From positions 37,842,566 through 37,906,565 of the forward strand of contig NC_086375.1 of NCBI RefSeq assembly GCF_036588685.1: DNA of 64,000 nt. The letters run 5' to 3'. The position numbers were made by a program, and so were the translations under genes. The notes beneath the pieces were generated by a model that saw only the letters and a program-made list of their open reading frames with translations, searched no databases and had not been told where the DNA came from. This document shows positions 23,589-35,161 of this stretch, piece by piece (position 1 is the first letter of the stretch; each line of letters opens with the position of its first letter). The stretch comes from Mytilus trossulus. Its lineage: Eukaryota; Mollusca; Bivalvia; Mytilida; Mytilidae.

Positions 23589-24174
23589 TATACTGAAATC
23601 GAAAAAAAATGAAAAAAATGGAAAAAGTATATAAAAAAAATTGTCAAAAAGGGTTTGGAATTTCCCTCTTGGGGTACCATTTTGGGGTATTTCCCTATGA
23701 TTAGGTGGTAAGACATTGACACATTAAGGAATTAGAAAGGGAAAATGAACTAAATTAATAATATTTGATAAACATGATATATAAATAACCAATTCGAAGA
23801 CATAAAAGTTTAAATTCATAAAAGTTTGACCATTGTTACTTTACGTTGTTATAGTCGTGACGTGATGTTGTTGATGAAATACAATCAGGAGGCGGGGCTT
23901 ATATGTTAGTTGGGGTCATTGACGTATAAAGCTTACGTTTATAAATACGTAAAGCTTTATCTGTATAGTAAAATAGCTGATTGCAGTATAAAGAGTCTTT
24001 AATAGGGAAAGAGGTCTCATATAACGTCTTTAATTCTGTCACGACAGGGCGTTTTTGCAAAACATTTCCAGGTTAACGTCCATTTCCGCCTAAGTCAGTT
24101 ACAAAAAATTCGTAATTGCGAACAGATTTCTAGCAACCCGTTCTGCGATCTTTTTTTTTATCGTTAATTATCGT

Positions 24175-24213
24175 ATGAAAAACTATCCTATTGTGGACGA
24201 AAATCAACAATGG
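24175..24213 (+). CDS. Possible first coding exon of an unidentified gene
   Basis: ATG at 24175 opens a 13-codon frame (MKNYPIVDENQQW) running into a very good donor, TGG/GTAAGTTACT. It would be the start of the gene whose later exons lie at 25915, 28896 and 29993, but it ends in phase 0 whereas those exons need a phase-1 partner, so at least one exon would be missing. Support is weak. Confidence 0.2.
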
Positions 24214-24257
24214 GTAAGTTACTATATATTTTTTATTCATTTACATGCATTATCTTG

Positions 24258-24890
24258 ATATAGGAAGATGTGGTGTGAGTCCCAATGAGACAACTCTCCA
24301 TCCAAATAACAATTTAACAAGTAAACCATTAAAGGTTAAAGGTGTAATACCACCATTTATTTTCCCCTATTAGTCTTTGTTAAATTTGCACTTTTCAAAA
24401 AGTTGTGCAGAATTTATCTTTGTTTCAAATAAAGAAATACTTGGCATGAGTAAAGTTTTATCCTGTCCAGTTCTATAGAAAAAGTTTCGCATAACATTTC
24501 ATTGCATATAAGAAAATAACCATCATTGGAAGTTAACCAATCAAATTTCTCCCCTTATTCTATCTGTGTACAAGGTTTAGTCACCATGTAATCTCAAGAT
24601 TACAAAATTTTCTATAGAAATCACAAATAAAAAATAATGGTGTTTTGAAATACCCAAGACATATGTTTATGACACAGAAATAGTTTTACTACTATAAAAT
24701 GTAGGATTAATTACCTACAACGGTCAAATTCAAGGGAATATTTTTTTAGACCTACTTTCGTATGCAACCGGATGTGACATACCATGATTTGGTGGTATTA
24801 CACCTTAAGTACGGCCTTCAACACGGAGCCTTGGCTCACACCGAAAATTACTAGTGTAAAACCATTCAAACGGGAGAACCCGTTACATGC
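24258..24890 (-). repeat. Mussel dispersed repeat split by an insertion
   Basis: 24258-24340 (aggaagatgtggtgtgagtc...) and 24805-24890 (agtacggccttcaacacgga...) are the two halves of the family seen whole at 41876-42180. They are separated by the element at 24341-24804. Confidence 0.75.
24341..24804. mobile_element. 464-bp TIR element, copy 1, inserted in a dispersed repeat
   Basis: The ends are GGTGTAATACCACCA and its inverse TGGTGGTATTACACC. The left flank is ggTTAAa and the right flank TTAAgtacgg; the empty site at about 41950 reads ggttaaagtacgg. The target is therefore TTAA-like, 4 bp. No coding capacity. A related copy lies at 35313-35763. Confidence 0.8.
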
Positions 24891-25056
24891 ATTATCTTGT
24901 CCGTGTCTTATTTAGTTATACAATATTCCATCGACATATGTTGGCTACATTCTGTTGATAGCCAAAAATTGTTTTCATTTCTGCTAAGAGAACATTCAAA
25001 ATCAAAAAGGTTAAGCTTGTGTTATGAAAACAAATCCACAAAAATAATGCAGTTAG
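24891..25056 (+). other. Short spacer before the tandem duplication
   Basis: AT-rich. An open frame crosses from here into the duplicated unit but has no support beyond chance. Confidence 0.4.
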
Positions 25057-27360
25057 CCTTTTACAACTTTAAATGTATATTTTCCATTTTAACAGCTCAT
25101 GTGCCAATAAGGAAAAAAAACTAATGACGAAATAAATGCTTCTGATCATTTCTCGATACTTAATCTTTACATAAACTCACAGTCGGAAACCAGGTTGAAA
25201 TAGAACAAAAGAATCGAAGCTCTTTGTTAGAAAAGGCGATAAATGTTTACTGTATTGTTAACTATAGTGACAAAATTTTTAAAAGTTAATAAACAAAATT
25301 GCAATTTTCTTCTCAATAACGAGGTGTTTTATTTTAAAAACACCATTTGCATAAGTTTTCAATTTATATAGTTCATAGTTAAGCAGAACAATTAGATATC
25401 AAGTCGACGACATTGGTATATTTCAACGGTTGGATGAAGAAAATGCATATCCTCCAATGACATATTAGGATCGTAATGGTGCAATGTGGATAAATTTATC
25501 GGTTTCCAAGAGCAAAATTGGTAGCGCGTCATCCCTACAATGGCACCCATTTCCACGATTGTGAAAATGAACTGGCTTAATGGGGAGATAATTTTGACGA
25601 AGTAGAGTCCTGACTGCTCATACATCCTCTAAACGATGCTCTCGACCAGCAACTCATATAATACTGAAAATTACTTTATAAAAGGAAGTGTAGCTTTATT
25701 AATGTCCTTCTTGCTTAATGTATTGTTTAGAACTTCAATGATTAACCAAGTAGTCAAAAAGCGGTCTAGCTCTCTTTATTATTTCAGTGCAAGACAAAGT
25801 TTAATAAACACACATTGTTTAATTTTACTTTTGTATAGTTCATCTTTAATCTATGACAATTTGTATTCATTAACGAATAATGACTAACATATGTTTCGTT
25901 TTTCGTAATTACAGAACTGAAGGTTTCAAGTTCTTATCAAGGACCAGGAGTTTAAACAGAACATTGCAGATGCAAGAAGAATAGCAAAAGAATGTTTAAG
26001 TCTGGTAAGTTTTGTTTGATGAATGATATAAATAAAGGCAACAGTAGTATACCGGTGTTCAAAAGTCATAAATCGATTGAGAGAAACAAATCTGGGTTAC
26101 AAACTAAAACCGTGGAAAACACATCAACTATAAGAGGCAAACAAAGGAACACCAGGAAAACTGAAGTGCAGTAAAATTAAACGCCAATATACAAAAAATG
26201 ATTAGCAAATGCAATATTTTTTACTTAGTTTCAGAACATTTTGGAAACATATTTATTAATATAACCAAGAGATATGAAAAATGAATAACGAACACGTGAA
26301 AATCGATATGTATCTGGAACAAGGTAGGTTCATGGTAAACCGCTATTTTGGATTGTACAATCACAGTACAAAATCGGTCTAGTTATTTGCCAAACTCAGC
26401 AAAGGAGAAGGTTCACAAAGGCTTAAATTGACCCTGAATTTTTTATGTTTTTCAAATCGATAAAAAATGTAACAAATTTCTCATAGAAATACTTGTGATC
26501 CAAAAAGTTTTTATATTGATGAAATCTATATCAAAATTGGAATCTTTTGGTAACAACACATTTTGGATCGTAGGTGGCGGACAAGGTGTTTTTAAAGCTT
26601 TTGGTCCGAACAATGCACAAACGCATCATATTTTGACAAAATGTCAAAAATGGGCTTACTTTGGAGAATATTATGTTCTCTTATGAAAAGAACTGTTATA
26701 TATAGCAATTAGACTTTTGAAATAGACCCGTTTACGAGACAAATTGAGACCTTTGTGGTGTTTTATGATACAATTGATATTTTAGGCCATTTTGTGCCAT
26801 AAATGAACCTTGTCCTTTGGAAACAGATTTGCAATTTAATGGTTACACTGTTTATTTATATAAGGAAAACTTGTTAATTTATTGTATTATCCAAAATATT
26901 TTTTTAGTTGTTAAAATCATTTTTTTTCAAAAGAGTAATACTGAGCTAATATCATTATTTTTAATTTTTACTTGTGAAAGAAAACAAGTTGGGTGACACG
27001 ATGTTTTCTTTTTACATATTTTGAATTTATTTCAAAATTCTATCTCATAGGACTTTTTTTATGCACTCTTGTGTATTTTTTCATGAACAAACGAATATAA
27101 TTTATGTTACTAGTATCTACATCAATTCGGTTATTCTAGTGGAAAGTTTTAATCTCGTCCGTTGAAGTGCTTTCCTTTATAATTTCATATGTAGTCGTTA
27201 AGATTTATAGTGGTGACGTCAATTTGACGTTAGCGTTCCTTTTAACTTTGAGCTGCAAGTGAGCAGACGTGAATAATTCAGTACAGAGAGAAGTATTTTG
27301 AAAAGGGACTTTTTTATGGACTCTTGTGTGTTTTTTCATGAACAAACTAACCAAATTTAG
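25057..27360. repeat. Tandem segmental duplication, unit 1 (2.3 kb)
   Basis: Aligns with 27361-29730 along nearly its whole length, starting ccttttacaac and ending aactaaccaaatttag. It lacks about 660 bp present in unit 2 (27776-28437) and has about 650 bp that unit 2 lacks (about 26146-26800). An 83-residue open frame at 25636-25887 recurs at 28617-28868 with few changes, but its frame is not bounded by signals and I regard it as duplicated noncoding sequence. Confidence 0.85.
25915..26004 (+). pseudogene. Duplicated internal exon, copy 1, frameshifted
   Basis: A 90-nt block sits between a good acceptor (ttttcgtaattacag) and donor (CTG/gtaagt). It can encode FQVLIKDQEFKQNIADARRI followed by AKECLSL, which continues in phase into the terminal exon at 29993. 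Relative to copy 2 (28896-28987) it lacks two bases near its start (aactgaaggtttc versus aactgaatatgtttc), so the upstream part is out of frame and meets TGA. The family is not recognised. Confidence 0.45.
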
Positions 27361-29730
27361 TAAGCCTTTTACAACTTTTAATGTATGTATTCCATTCTCA
27401 CAGCTCATGTGCCAATAAGGAAAAAAAAACTAATGACGAAATAAATGCTTCTAATCATTTCTCGATACTTAATCTTTACATAAACTCACAGTCGGAAACC
27501 AGGTTGAAATAAAACAAAAGAATCGAAGCTCTTTGTTAGAGAAGGCGATAAATGTTTACTGTATTGTTTACTATAGTGACAAAATTTTTAAAAGTTAATA
27601 GAAACAAACAAAATTGCAATTTTCTTCTCAATAACGAGGTGTTTTATTTAAAAAAAAAAACACCATTTGCATTAGCTTTCAATTTATATAGTACATAGTT
27701 TAGCAGAACAATTAGATATCAAGTCGACGACATGGGTATATTTCAACGGTTGGATGAAGAAAATGCATATCCTCCGAATTCTTAGAAAACATTACCACGA
27801 ACAGAAAACATATCAATCTATTAGTTCAGTAATTTTCGAGGCTGCCCTTCCATTATGTGATTGAAGAAAAAATTCCAAATGTATTGAAAAGAGAAAATCG
27901 AGTGCACCTTTTAATGTTAGGGCGCGTTTGAGTTGAGTATTTTGTTTTGATATCGTACAAAATAAGAATATTTCATACGTCGTCTCGCTTCAGATTCTAT
28001 CGTTTTTTATATTAAAGCCACAGGTTGACTTTCAAAGTTATCACACAAAAAAATCACAGTACTAAAAGATGCAATGTAAATGGCTCAAGTGAAATACCTA
28101 TCTAATGAGTCACAAAAACAGAGAAGGTGTGTTCGAATAGCTATTTTTTTTACTGAAAGTACTTGACGACAGTCTTTTAAGTTGGATGATGAAAATGCAT
28201 ATCTTCGAAAAATTCTAATTTTGTGTATGTGATAACAAGGGTTTATAGTCTTCATACACTAAAAAAATCTAGTCTGCCCTTCCACGAAATATTTTAAAAG
28301 AATTTTTTTAAATGTTTACGAACTTTTGAAAATTCCACCTGAAAACCGATCAGACAATAATTTTAAGTTTAATCAATGCAGTCAAGATTATTAAATGATG
28401 CTCATTAGCTTATTAATACATATGTCTTTTAAAATCCAATGACATATTAGGATCGTAATGGTGCAATGTGGATAAATTTATCGGTTTCCAAGAGCAAAAT
28501 TGGTAGCGCGTCATTCATTCAATGGCTTCCATTTCCACGATTGTGAAAATGAACTGGCGTAATGGGGAGATAATTTTGCCGAATAAGAGTCCTGACTGCT
28601 CATACATCCTCAAACGATGCTCTCGACCAGCAACTCATATAATACTGAAAATTACTTCATAAAAGGAAGTGTAGCTTTATTAATGTCCTTCTTGCTTAAT
28701 GTATTGTTTAGAACTTCAATGATTAACCAAGTAGTCAAAAAGTGGTCTAGCTCTCTTTATTATTTCGATGCAAGACAAAGTTTAATAAACACACATTGTT
28801 TAATTTTACTTTTGCATAGTGCATCTTTAATTAATGACAATTTTTATTCATCAACGAATAATGACTAACGTATGTTTCGTTTTTCGTAATTACAGAACTG
28901 AATATGTTTCAAGTTCTTATCAGGGACCAAGAGTTTAAACAGAACATTGCAGATGCAAGAAGAATAGCAAAATAATGTTTAAGTCTGGTAAGTTTTGTTT
29001 GATGAATGATATAAATAAAGGCAACAGTAGTATACCGGTGTTCAAAAGTCATAAATCGATTGAGAGAAACAAATCTGGGTTACAAACTCAAACCGTGGAA
29101 AACACATCAACTATAAGAGGCAAACAAAGGATATTTTAATGAACCTTGTCCTCTGGAAACAGATTTGCAATTTAATGGTTGGACTGTTTATATAAGGAAA
29201 ACTTGTTAATTTATTGTATTATCCAAAATATTTTTTTAGTTGTTAAATCATTTTTTTCAAAAGAGCCCTTTGAGGGGGTATAACTCTTTTAGTACAAAAT
29301 TTATACTGAGCTAATAGCATTTTTTAAAATTTTTACTTGTGAAAGAAAACAAGTTGGGTGACACCATGTTTTTTTTATTTTCTTAAAACATATTTTGAAT
29401 TTATTTCAAAATTCTATCTTATTAGACTTTTTTTATGCACTCTTGTGTGTTTTTTCATGAACAAACTAATATAATTGATGTAACTTGTATCTACATCAAT
29501 TCGGTTATTCTAGTGGAAAATTTTGATCTCGTCCGTTGCAGTGCTTTCCTTTATTAATTCATATGTAGTCGTTAAGATTCATAGTGGTGACGTCAATTTG
29601 AAGTTAGCGTTCTTTCTAACTTTGAGCTGCAAGTGAGCAGACGTGTATAATTACAGAGAGAAGTATTTTGAAAAAGGACTTCTTTTATGGATCTTGTGTG
29701 TTTTTTCATGAACAAACTAACCAAATTTAG
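27361..29730. repeat. Tandem segmental duplication, unit 2 (2.4 kb)
   Basis: Head-to-tail copy of 25057-27360. The 660-bp stretch unique to it contains a second, diverged version of its own left edge (gttggatgatgaaaatgcatatc and tctgcccttcca near 28185-28285 against 27755-27850), pointing to an older internal duplication of about 430 bp. Confidence 0.85.
28896..28987 (+). pseudogene. Duplicated internal exon, copy 2, with premature stop
   Basis: The 92-nt counterpart of 25915-26004 keeps an open frame (LNMFQVLIRDQEFKQNIADA...RRIAK) from the acceptor, but the codon GAA of copy 1 is TAA here, ending it four codons before the donor. Copies 1 and 2 thus carry different single lesions. Confidence 0.45.
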
Positions 29731-29992
29731 GCATTTTCTACGACTCATAGCACAAAAAATAGCACGGTGTCCCATTCTTTTTATTATTTTTTTGAAAAAA
29801 GCTTATTAAAATCTTCATTTTGGCAAATTATAAGAAAATTATGCCTCAAAAAACATTTACTTATAATCTACCTTAAATGCAACAGACACTTTATGTGACA
29901 TAAAAAAAAATGTTTAAAAATGAATAATGAACCTACATCAATGCGGTCATTGTATTTTAACTCAGTTTTTCAATATTTTCCTCATTTTCCAG

Positions 29993-30124
29993 GATTTCAA
30001 TGACTACCGTTCACAGGCTGAGTTGAAGTCAGATAGGAAGTCCGAGTCCACTGACGAGTCAGATGGAGACAAGTTGTTGAGAGCAACAGCCATCTTGCAG
30101 GAAATCCTTCAATTCAAAATATAG
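29993..30124 (+). CDS. Terminal coding exon of an unidentified gene
   Basis: A pyrimidine-rich acceptor (ttttcctcattttccag) is followed by 43 codons and TAG. The peptide begins DFNDYRSQAELKSDRKSEST, has an acidic DESDGDK stretch and ends LLRATAILQEILQFKI, a hydrophobic amphipathic tail. The phase matches the donor of the duplicated exon upstream. Codon content is much less AT-rich than the surroundings, which argues for coding. The upstream exon copies are both damaged, so the gene may be dead or may use exons I did not find. No family recognised. Confidence 0.45.
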   Translation, partial: DFNDYRSQAELKSDRKSESTDESDGDKLLRATAILQEILQFKI

Positions 30125-30682
30125 TTTGTACATAGATATTGTCTTTATAAAAATGCTTAACAATAGGAATTGAATTCTGTTTATTTACATTGTATTCAAA
30201 TTACAGAAATTGCTTTGACATCAAACAATACAGTATCAGTGACTTATTCTGTTTAGTAAACTTTTCTATCTTGCTAACTTCTGGTTATTTTAAATGAAAT
30301 TACTGACAATCATTGTAAATATGATTCATGAATTATTGATGTTTACAATGTTGCATTGGTGATTTCAGGCTGTAATACATACCAAGAACAACCACCCTTT
30401 GGTAAGAAAAATGGCAATCCTAGTCAATTAAGGTCAAAGGCAAATGCTTACCATAATTTAAATATTGGGCTAAATAATGGTTATTCAATCAAACCAACAA
30501 TAAAAAAAATTTACAAGTAAAATTACTGAGAGATTTAATTCATAAAAATATCACCAGGATTTTTATGAAGGTTAGCATTCTCAGTAAACAATTTCAGTTG
30601 CATTTGCAAAATGCATTATGTTTACACTCCTTATACAGTATTCAAAATTAAAATGTCATTTCAATCATTGTTTGTATGTCAT
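30125..30682 (+). other. Spacer after the terminal exon
   Basis: AT-rich, probably 3' UTR and flank of the preceding exon. Nothing else seen. Confidence 0.35.
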
Positions 30683-30806
30683 TGTCTTCACAACAATGAA
30701 GTCTCCTGGAATGTGTCTTCACAACAATGAAGTCTCCTGGAATGTGTCTTCACAACAATGAAGTCTCTTGGAATGTGTCTTCACAACAATGAAGTCTCTT
30801 GGAATG
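30683..30806. repeat. Four tandem copies of a 31-bp unit
   Basis: The unit begins tgtcttcacaacaatgaagt and ends ctcctggaatg. The first two copies have tctcctgg and the last two tctcttgg; otherwise they are identical. Confidence 0.9.
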
Positions 30807-31374
30807 TAAGTTTACATAAAATAATGTTTATGGCAAAATATATGACAATCTGCATCTACATTCCATGCCATCAATTCTTCCACTTTCTTCTCTGTAAATA
30901 ATAATGAAAAAATAAATCATTTAAAATCTGATATCTGAAGGTAAAAAAGTAACAATTGCTGTCCAATAAAAATAGCAAAGTTCGTTAACACAATAAAATG
31001 TTAAAAAAAACCTGTTAAACCAGATGATCTGCAGGGCACAGCTTTATACGACTGATGAGGTCGACTCCTGAACAGTTGGGGCAAGTATGGACACAACATT
31101 CAAGCTTGATACAGCTCTGAATTTGAAATGTGATTAAATAGTTGACACAGCATAGGTTTCTGACACAGAATGAATGTGGTCCTATAGATTAGAAAAAATT
31201 AAATTGAACTATTATGGTACAAAATCCAAAATCTAAATGCATGGCCATGGATTGATTCAGCATATCAAACCAAAGACTCCCAAGAATTAAATTTTTGATG
31301 AAATCAACCAAATTTAATTTTGGACTCTTTTGACCTCAATGTGGACCAATTTGACAACAGGGCCCAAAAATCAA
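30807..31374. other. Unassigned AT-rich stretch
   Basis: 31030-31090 (gatctgcagggcacagcttt, gaggtcgactcctgaacag) looks like part of a dispersed repeat, and 31256-31372 (ttaattttggactcttttgacc, acagggcccaaaa) recurs at 44983-45075. No gene. Confidence 0.4.
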
Positions 31375-31839
31375 ATAACAAAACACATAAAAATCGAATA
31401 GACAAAAACTGTCATAATTCTGACTTGGTACAGGCATTCTCAAATATAGAAAATGGTGTATTAAACCTGATTTTATAGCGCTATCCCTCTCAATTTGATG
31501 ACAGTCGCATCAAATAGACAATTTACGAGTTCGATGCATTTCCGTTAGTAATTCATAATAGAAATATATCATAATGACATAGAATAGAACAATATCATAC
31601 TGATGAGAAGTTTTAAAGTACAGAGTAACATTATAAGAACCAAAAAATACCAAAATTCGCATATACAAAACACACCAGCAAACAATGAAAAACATTAAAA
31701 CACATTAACGGGATGTTTAAGTACCGAGCCACGTTAAATGGATATCACATAAAACAATCCAACAATTAAAGTAATCTTAAAAATAGAACAAAGACAAATG
31801 AAAGAACAATAAAACACGTTGTTAAGATGATAAATAACA
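31375..31839 (-). repeat. Repeat block, copy 1 of a Penelope-like element flank
   Basis: Two modules recur here and at about 32234-32660 and 40185-40480: one around cctgacttggtacaggcatt, the other around cattaacgggatgtttaagtaccgagccacg. The first module also occurs at 33014-33172 and 37314-37462. The minus-strand open frame here (Tyr- and Phe-rich) recurs at 40111-40350 as a repeat shadow. Confidence 0.6.
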
Positions 31840-32110
31840 TCAGTACGCAGAATCTACCTCAAGACCATCATGTATTATTTGTAAAGTTGATACGGAATAT
31901 TTATCAACAAGGTCTTTAGTGGAACCTTCCGATGAACTTTTTTTTAGAAAAAGGACAAGACGCTTTTTTACATATCCCTGGTTCATCAACTTTCTTCTCA
32001 GACACTGAAATTGTGAAATATGTACCTCACATGCAGGTGAAGTTGGTATATGAGTTATTTTCAAAAAATGTAGAATTTGAAAATTTGAAAAACGTTTGAG
32101 CCTTTTCACC
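31840..32110 (-). pseudogene. Penelope-like RT C-terminal remnant, copy 1
   Basis: The minus-strand frame reads IPTSPACEVHISQ, then LRRKLMNQGYVKKRL and KDLVDKYSVSTLQ. This parallels the YGVYISQLIRYSRA and HHELVDPYDVSLTK stretches of the better-preserved copy at 39301-40080, so it is the tail of the same kind of reverse transcriptase with internal loss. The assignment rests on this similarity within the window. Confidence 0.5.
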
Positions 32111-32233
32111 TAAATAACCGGACAAAAAACTTAAAATTTAAAAACACGGTTACATTCAGCATATCAAAAACTTAAATCACAAAAATACTGAACTTCGAGG
32201 AAAATCCAATCGGAATGTCCATAATCTCATGGC

Positions 32234-32682
32234 AAAATCAAATAACAAAACACATAAAAATCGAATAGACAAGAACTGTAATATTCCTGACTTGGTACAG
32301 ACATTCTCAAATATAGAAAATGGTGGATTAAACCTGGTTTTATAGCGCTTATCCTCTCAATTTGATGACAGTCCAATCAAATAGACAACAAACGAGTTCG
32401 ATGTATTCAGTTAATAATTCATAATAAAAATATATCATAATGACATAGAATAGAACAAGATCATACTGATGGGAAGTTTAAAAGTACAGAGTAACATTAT
32501 AAGAACCAAAGAAATACCAAAAGTCGCATATACAAAACACATTAACGGGATGTTTAAGTACCGAGCCACGTTAAATTGATATCACATAAAACAATCCAAT
32601 AATTAAAGTAATATTAAAAATAGAACAAAGACAAATGAAAGAACAATAAAACACGTTGTTAAATGATGAATAACATCAAAAC
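32234..32682 (-). repeat. Repeat block, copy 2 of a Penelope-like element flank
   Basis: Same order of modules as 31375-31839, with small deletions. Confidence 0.6.
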
Positions 32683-32905
32683 GCAGAATCTATACCTCGA
32701 GACCATCATGTATTATTTGTAAAGTTGATACGAAATATTTATCAACAAGGTCTTTAGTGGTACCTTCCGATGAACTTTTTTTTTTTAGAAAAATGGACGA
32801 GACGTTTTTTGACATATCCCTGGTTCATCAACTTTCTTCTCAGACACTGAAGTTGGGAAATATATACCTCATATGCAGGTGAAGTTGGTATATGGGTCAA
32901 ACCGG
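32683..32905 (-). pseudogene. Penelope-like RT C-terminal remnant, copy 2
   Basis: Nucleotide-level copy of 31840-32110 (agaccatcatgtattatttg, tatccctggttcatcaactt) with indels that break the frame. Confidence 0.5.
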
Positions 32906-33013
32906 ACCAAGAACTTAAAATTTAAAAACACGGTTACATTCAGCATATCAAAATGTAAAATCACAAAAATACTGAACTTCGAGGAAAATCGAACCGGAAA
33001 GTCCATAATCATA

Positions 33014-33172
33014 TGGCAAAATCAAATAACAAAACACATAAAATTCGAATAGATAAGAACTGTCATATTCCTGACTTGGTACAGGCATTCTCAAATATAG
33101 AAAATGGTGGATTAAACCTTGTTTTATAGCGCTAACTCTCTCATTTTAATGACAGTCTCATCAAATAGACAA
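33014..33172 (-). repeat. Repeat module, third copy
   Basis: Contains tgacttggtacaggcattct and ttatagcgcta; stops where the next repeat begins. Confidence 0.55.
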
Positions 33173-33282
33173 CTTCCGAGTTCGATGCATTTCCATCAAA
33201 AACTCTAGTCTGAACAACATTTGTGCGTATAATGGCATCGTTACTTCCATTCCAATGTTGAGCGTGTGGTTTGGAAATTATA

Positions 33283-33512
33283 TGGGGACAAAGTCCCCAA
33301 TTATGGTAGAAAAATAAATCCAAAAAACAAAAAAACAAAAATCGGGAACAATTCCCGAATTTTTCATTCTACTAATGAACACAAAATCGTTAAATTTTGT
33401 TCATATCTACTTCCTGTTCCGGTTATTCCTGCATTTGCGTAGACATCTACTTTCTTTTCAGGTCTTGTTTGCATGAGACTTTGAATAAAATATATATTAA
33501 TCAGTCTAGTAA
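33283..33512 (-). repeat. Dispersed repeat, uninterrupted relative of the MITE host at 3.7-4.5 kb
   Basis: Reads on the minus strand from actgattaatatata through ttattcaaagtc, catgcaaacaagacc and caattcccgatt to ggggactttgtcccc. It shows the pre-insertion state of the site carrying the MITE at 3743-4272. The word ggggacaaagtcccc is itself a palindrome. Confidence 0.65.
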
Positions 33513-33532
33513 AATATAAGATTGGAACACAA

Positions 33533-33900
33533 TACAAATAAAGGCAACAGTAGTATACCGCTGTTCAAAACTCATAAATCCATGGACAAAAAACAAAATC
33601 AAAAACAAAAAATAAAACGGAGGGAAACGCATTATAAAATATAAGAGAACAACGACATAACACTAAAATATGACACACTCAGAAACGCACCGAGCATCAG
33701 ACAAAATCCCACGAGAATAACAAATATAACATCAAAAACCAAATACATGAATTTGGGATAGAAAAATACCGTGACGTCTTTAATATCGAAATGTGAATTT
33801 ACGAAAAAAAACAAACGACGCAACATTAAAATGTAACACACACAGAAACGAACTATAATATAACAATGGCCATATTCCTGACTTGGAACAGAACATTTAC
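33533..33900 (-). repeat. Mussel dispersed repeat (aataaaggcaacagtagta family), copy
   Basis: Starts acaaataaaggcaacagtag; contains gagaataacaaatataacat and catgaatttgggatag. Relatives are at 36493-36860 and, shortened, at about 26020-26140 and 29010-29125 inside the tandem duplication. The minus-strand frames here are shadows. Confidence 0.65.
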
Positions 33901-34397
33901 ACATTCATTTTTAATAATACGTTTGATATGGAAAAAAACGTTACCTGACATGCTGATGAAAGCGTTTCTTTTGTTAACATTGAATATGACGTGACCCTAA
34001 ACAACAGAACCAAAATCGGGAACGTTACGGTATTTCCTTATCCTTCATAAACATGTTTGAATTTAAAAAAATACTACATTGTACATACAGACTTCGTCCC
34101 CATTCACAGGTTATGCCTGCCTCATATTAATACTATATCGCACGATTTATTCGGCAAACTAAATTCTCATGAATGACAATCAGCACTGCCGTCATTAGGG
34201 AATTGTTATTACGAACTTACAAAACAAAAATTATTCCTAGTTTATCCTGTACAATGACGACCACTAAGACGATTTATGAACGTTGATAGTGCATGGATAC
34301 AAGCGTCCCTTCTATCTGGTAAATGACGTCACAAAGGCACGATTAATTGACAGAGTTTTTCCCGGTGACGGATGAACTCAGTAAGGTCTAGATCACT
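33901..34397. other. Unassigned stretch
   Basis: Contains aatgacgtcacaaaggcac and a few other CG-containing words; no gene or clear repeat boundary. Confidence 0.35.
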
Positions 34398-34453
34398 CAC
34401 CTGCTGATAAAGCACCTGCTAATATAGCACCCTCAGCTGGTGATACGGCACCT
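34398..34453. repeat. Short degenerate minisatellite (15-21 bp unit)
   Basis: Three to four units beginning cacc: cacctgctgataaag, cacctgctaatatag, then a longer third unit. Both strands are open and read as Ala/Pro- or Ala/Gly-rich peptide; on the minus strand it ends in a donor-like GGTGAGT. Too short to call coding. Confidence 0.4.
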
Positions 34454-35161
34454 TTTATTGCAAAATTGATTTACCTCCCTTTGTCCATGGTTTAAGTTTT
34501 CAGAGATTATATTAAAATGACGCTCTATCGTTTTAAATTTACTTTATCGAAATTGATAATAAATTATTCTTTTTTTTTTGTAGCTTTAAACGTCTTGTTG
34601 TGTTAGCCAGAGTCAAGTATTAACAGAAAAGGAATTAATATAGTTAAAAGTGTATTTTTAAGTGAATTTACATTGAAATGAAAATACTGTAAAACATTAT
34701 ATAATAACCTGTATGTATATTAATATTTGTGAGGTGCAAGGTGTAAGAACAATATTCAAGTGCAAGAGACTGAAGGTGTGATAGCATTTATTTAATGTTG
34801 GATTATTGTGTTGATAATATACATGTATGCCATATAAATTAAAACATTGCCTTGTTATATGTTTGTGTAATATGTAATATATCTATGCATACAAATGTTG
34901 AATATGGGGAAAAAAACACAAATGAAAATGGTTTGATTCAACAGTAATTTGTGCGTTCTCATTTAGAATAAATTAATCAAGTATTATAATTAATTAATAG
35001 GGTTATGCAGTATCTTTACTCTCATAAACAATATGCATAGTTACAGACTACTGGTACATCTTTTGACATCAGACTCGGACTTCTCTTGAACTGAATTTTA
35101 ATGTGCGTATTGTTATGCCATTACTTTTCTAAATTGGTTAGAGGTATACGGGGAGGGTTGA
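34454..35161. other. AT-rich spacer
   Basis: No gene, repeat boundary or RNA structure recognised; the last about 60 bp (tatacggggagggttgagat) begin the next repeat. Confidence 0.4.

Noticed and set aside
25392-25625. 77-codon minus-strand frame in duplication unit 1
   Set aside because: The counterpart in unit 2 is broken and the two units differ by indels through it; no motif.
25636-25887. 83-codon frame conserved at 28617-28868
   Set aside because: Conservation is explained by the recent tandem duplication; no start context, motif or splice context supports it.
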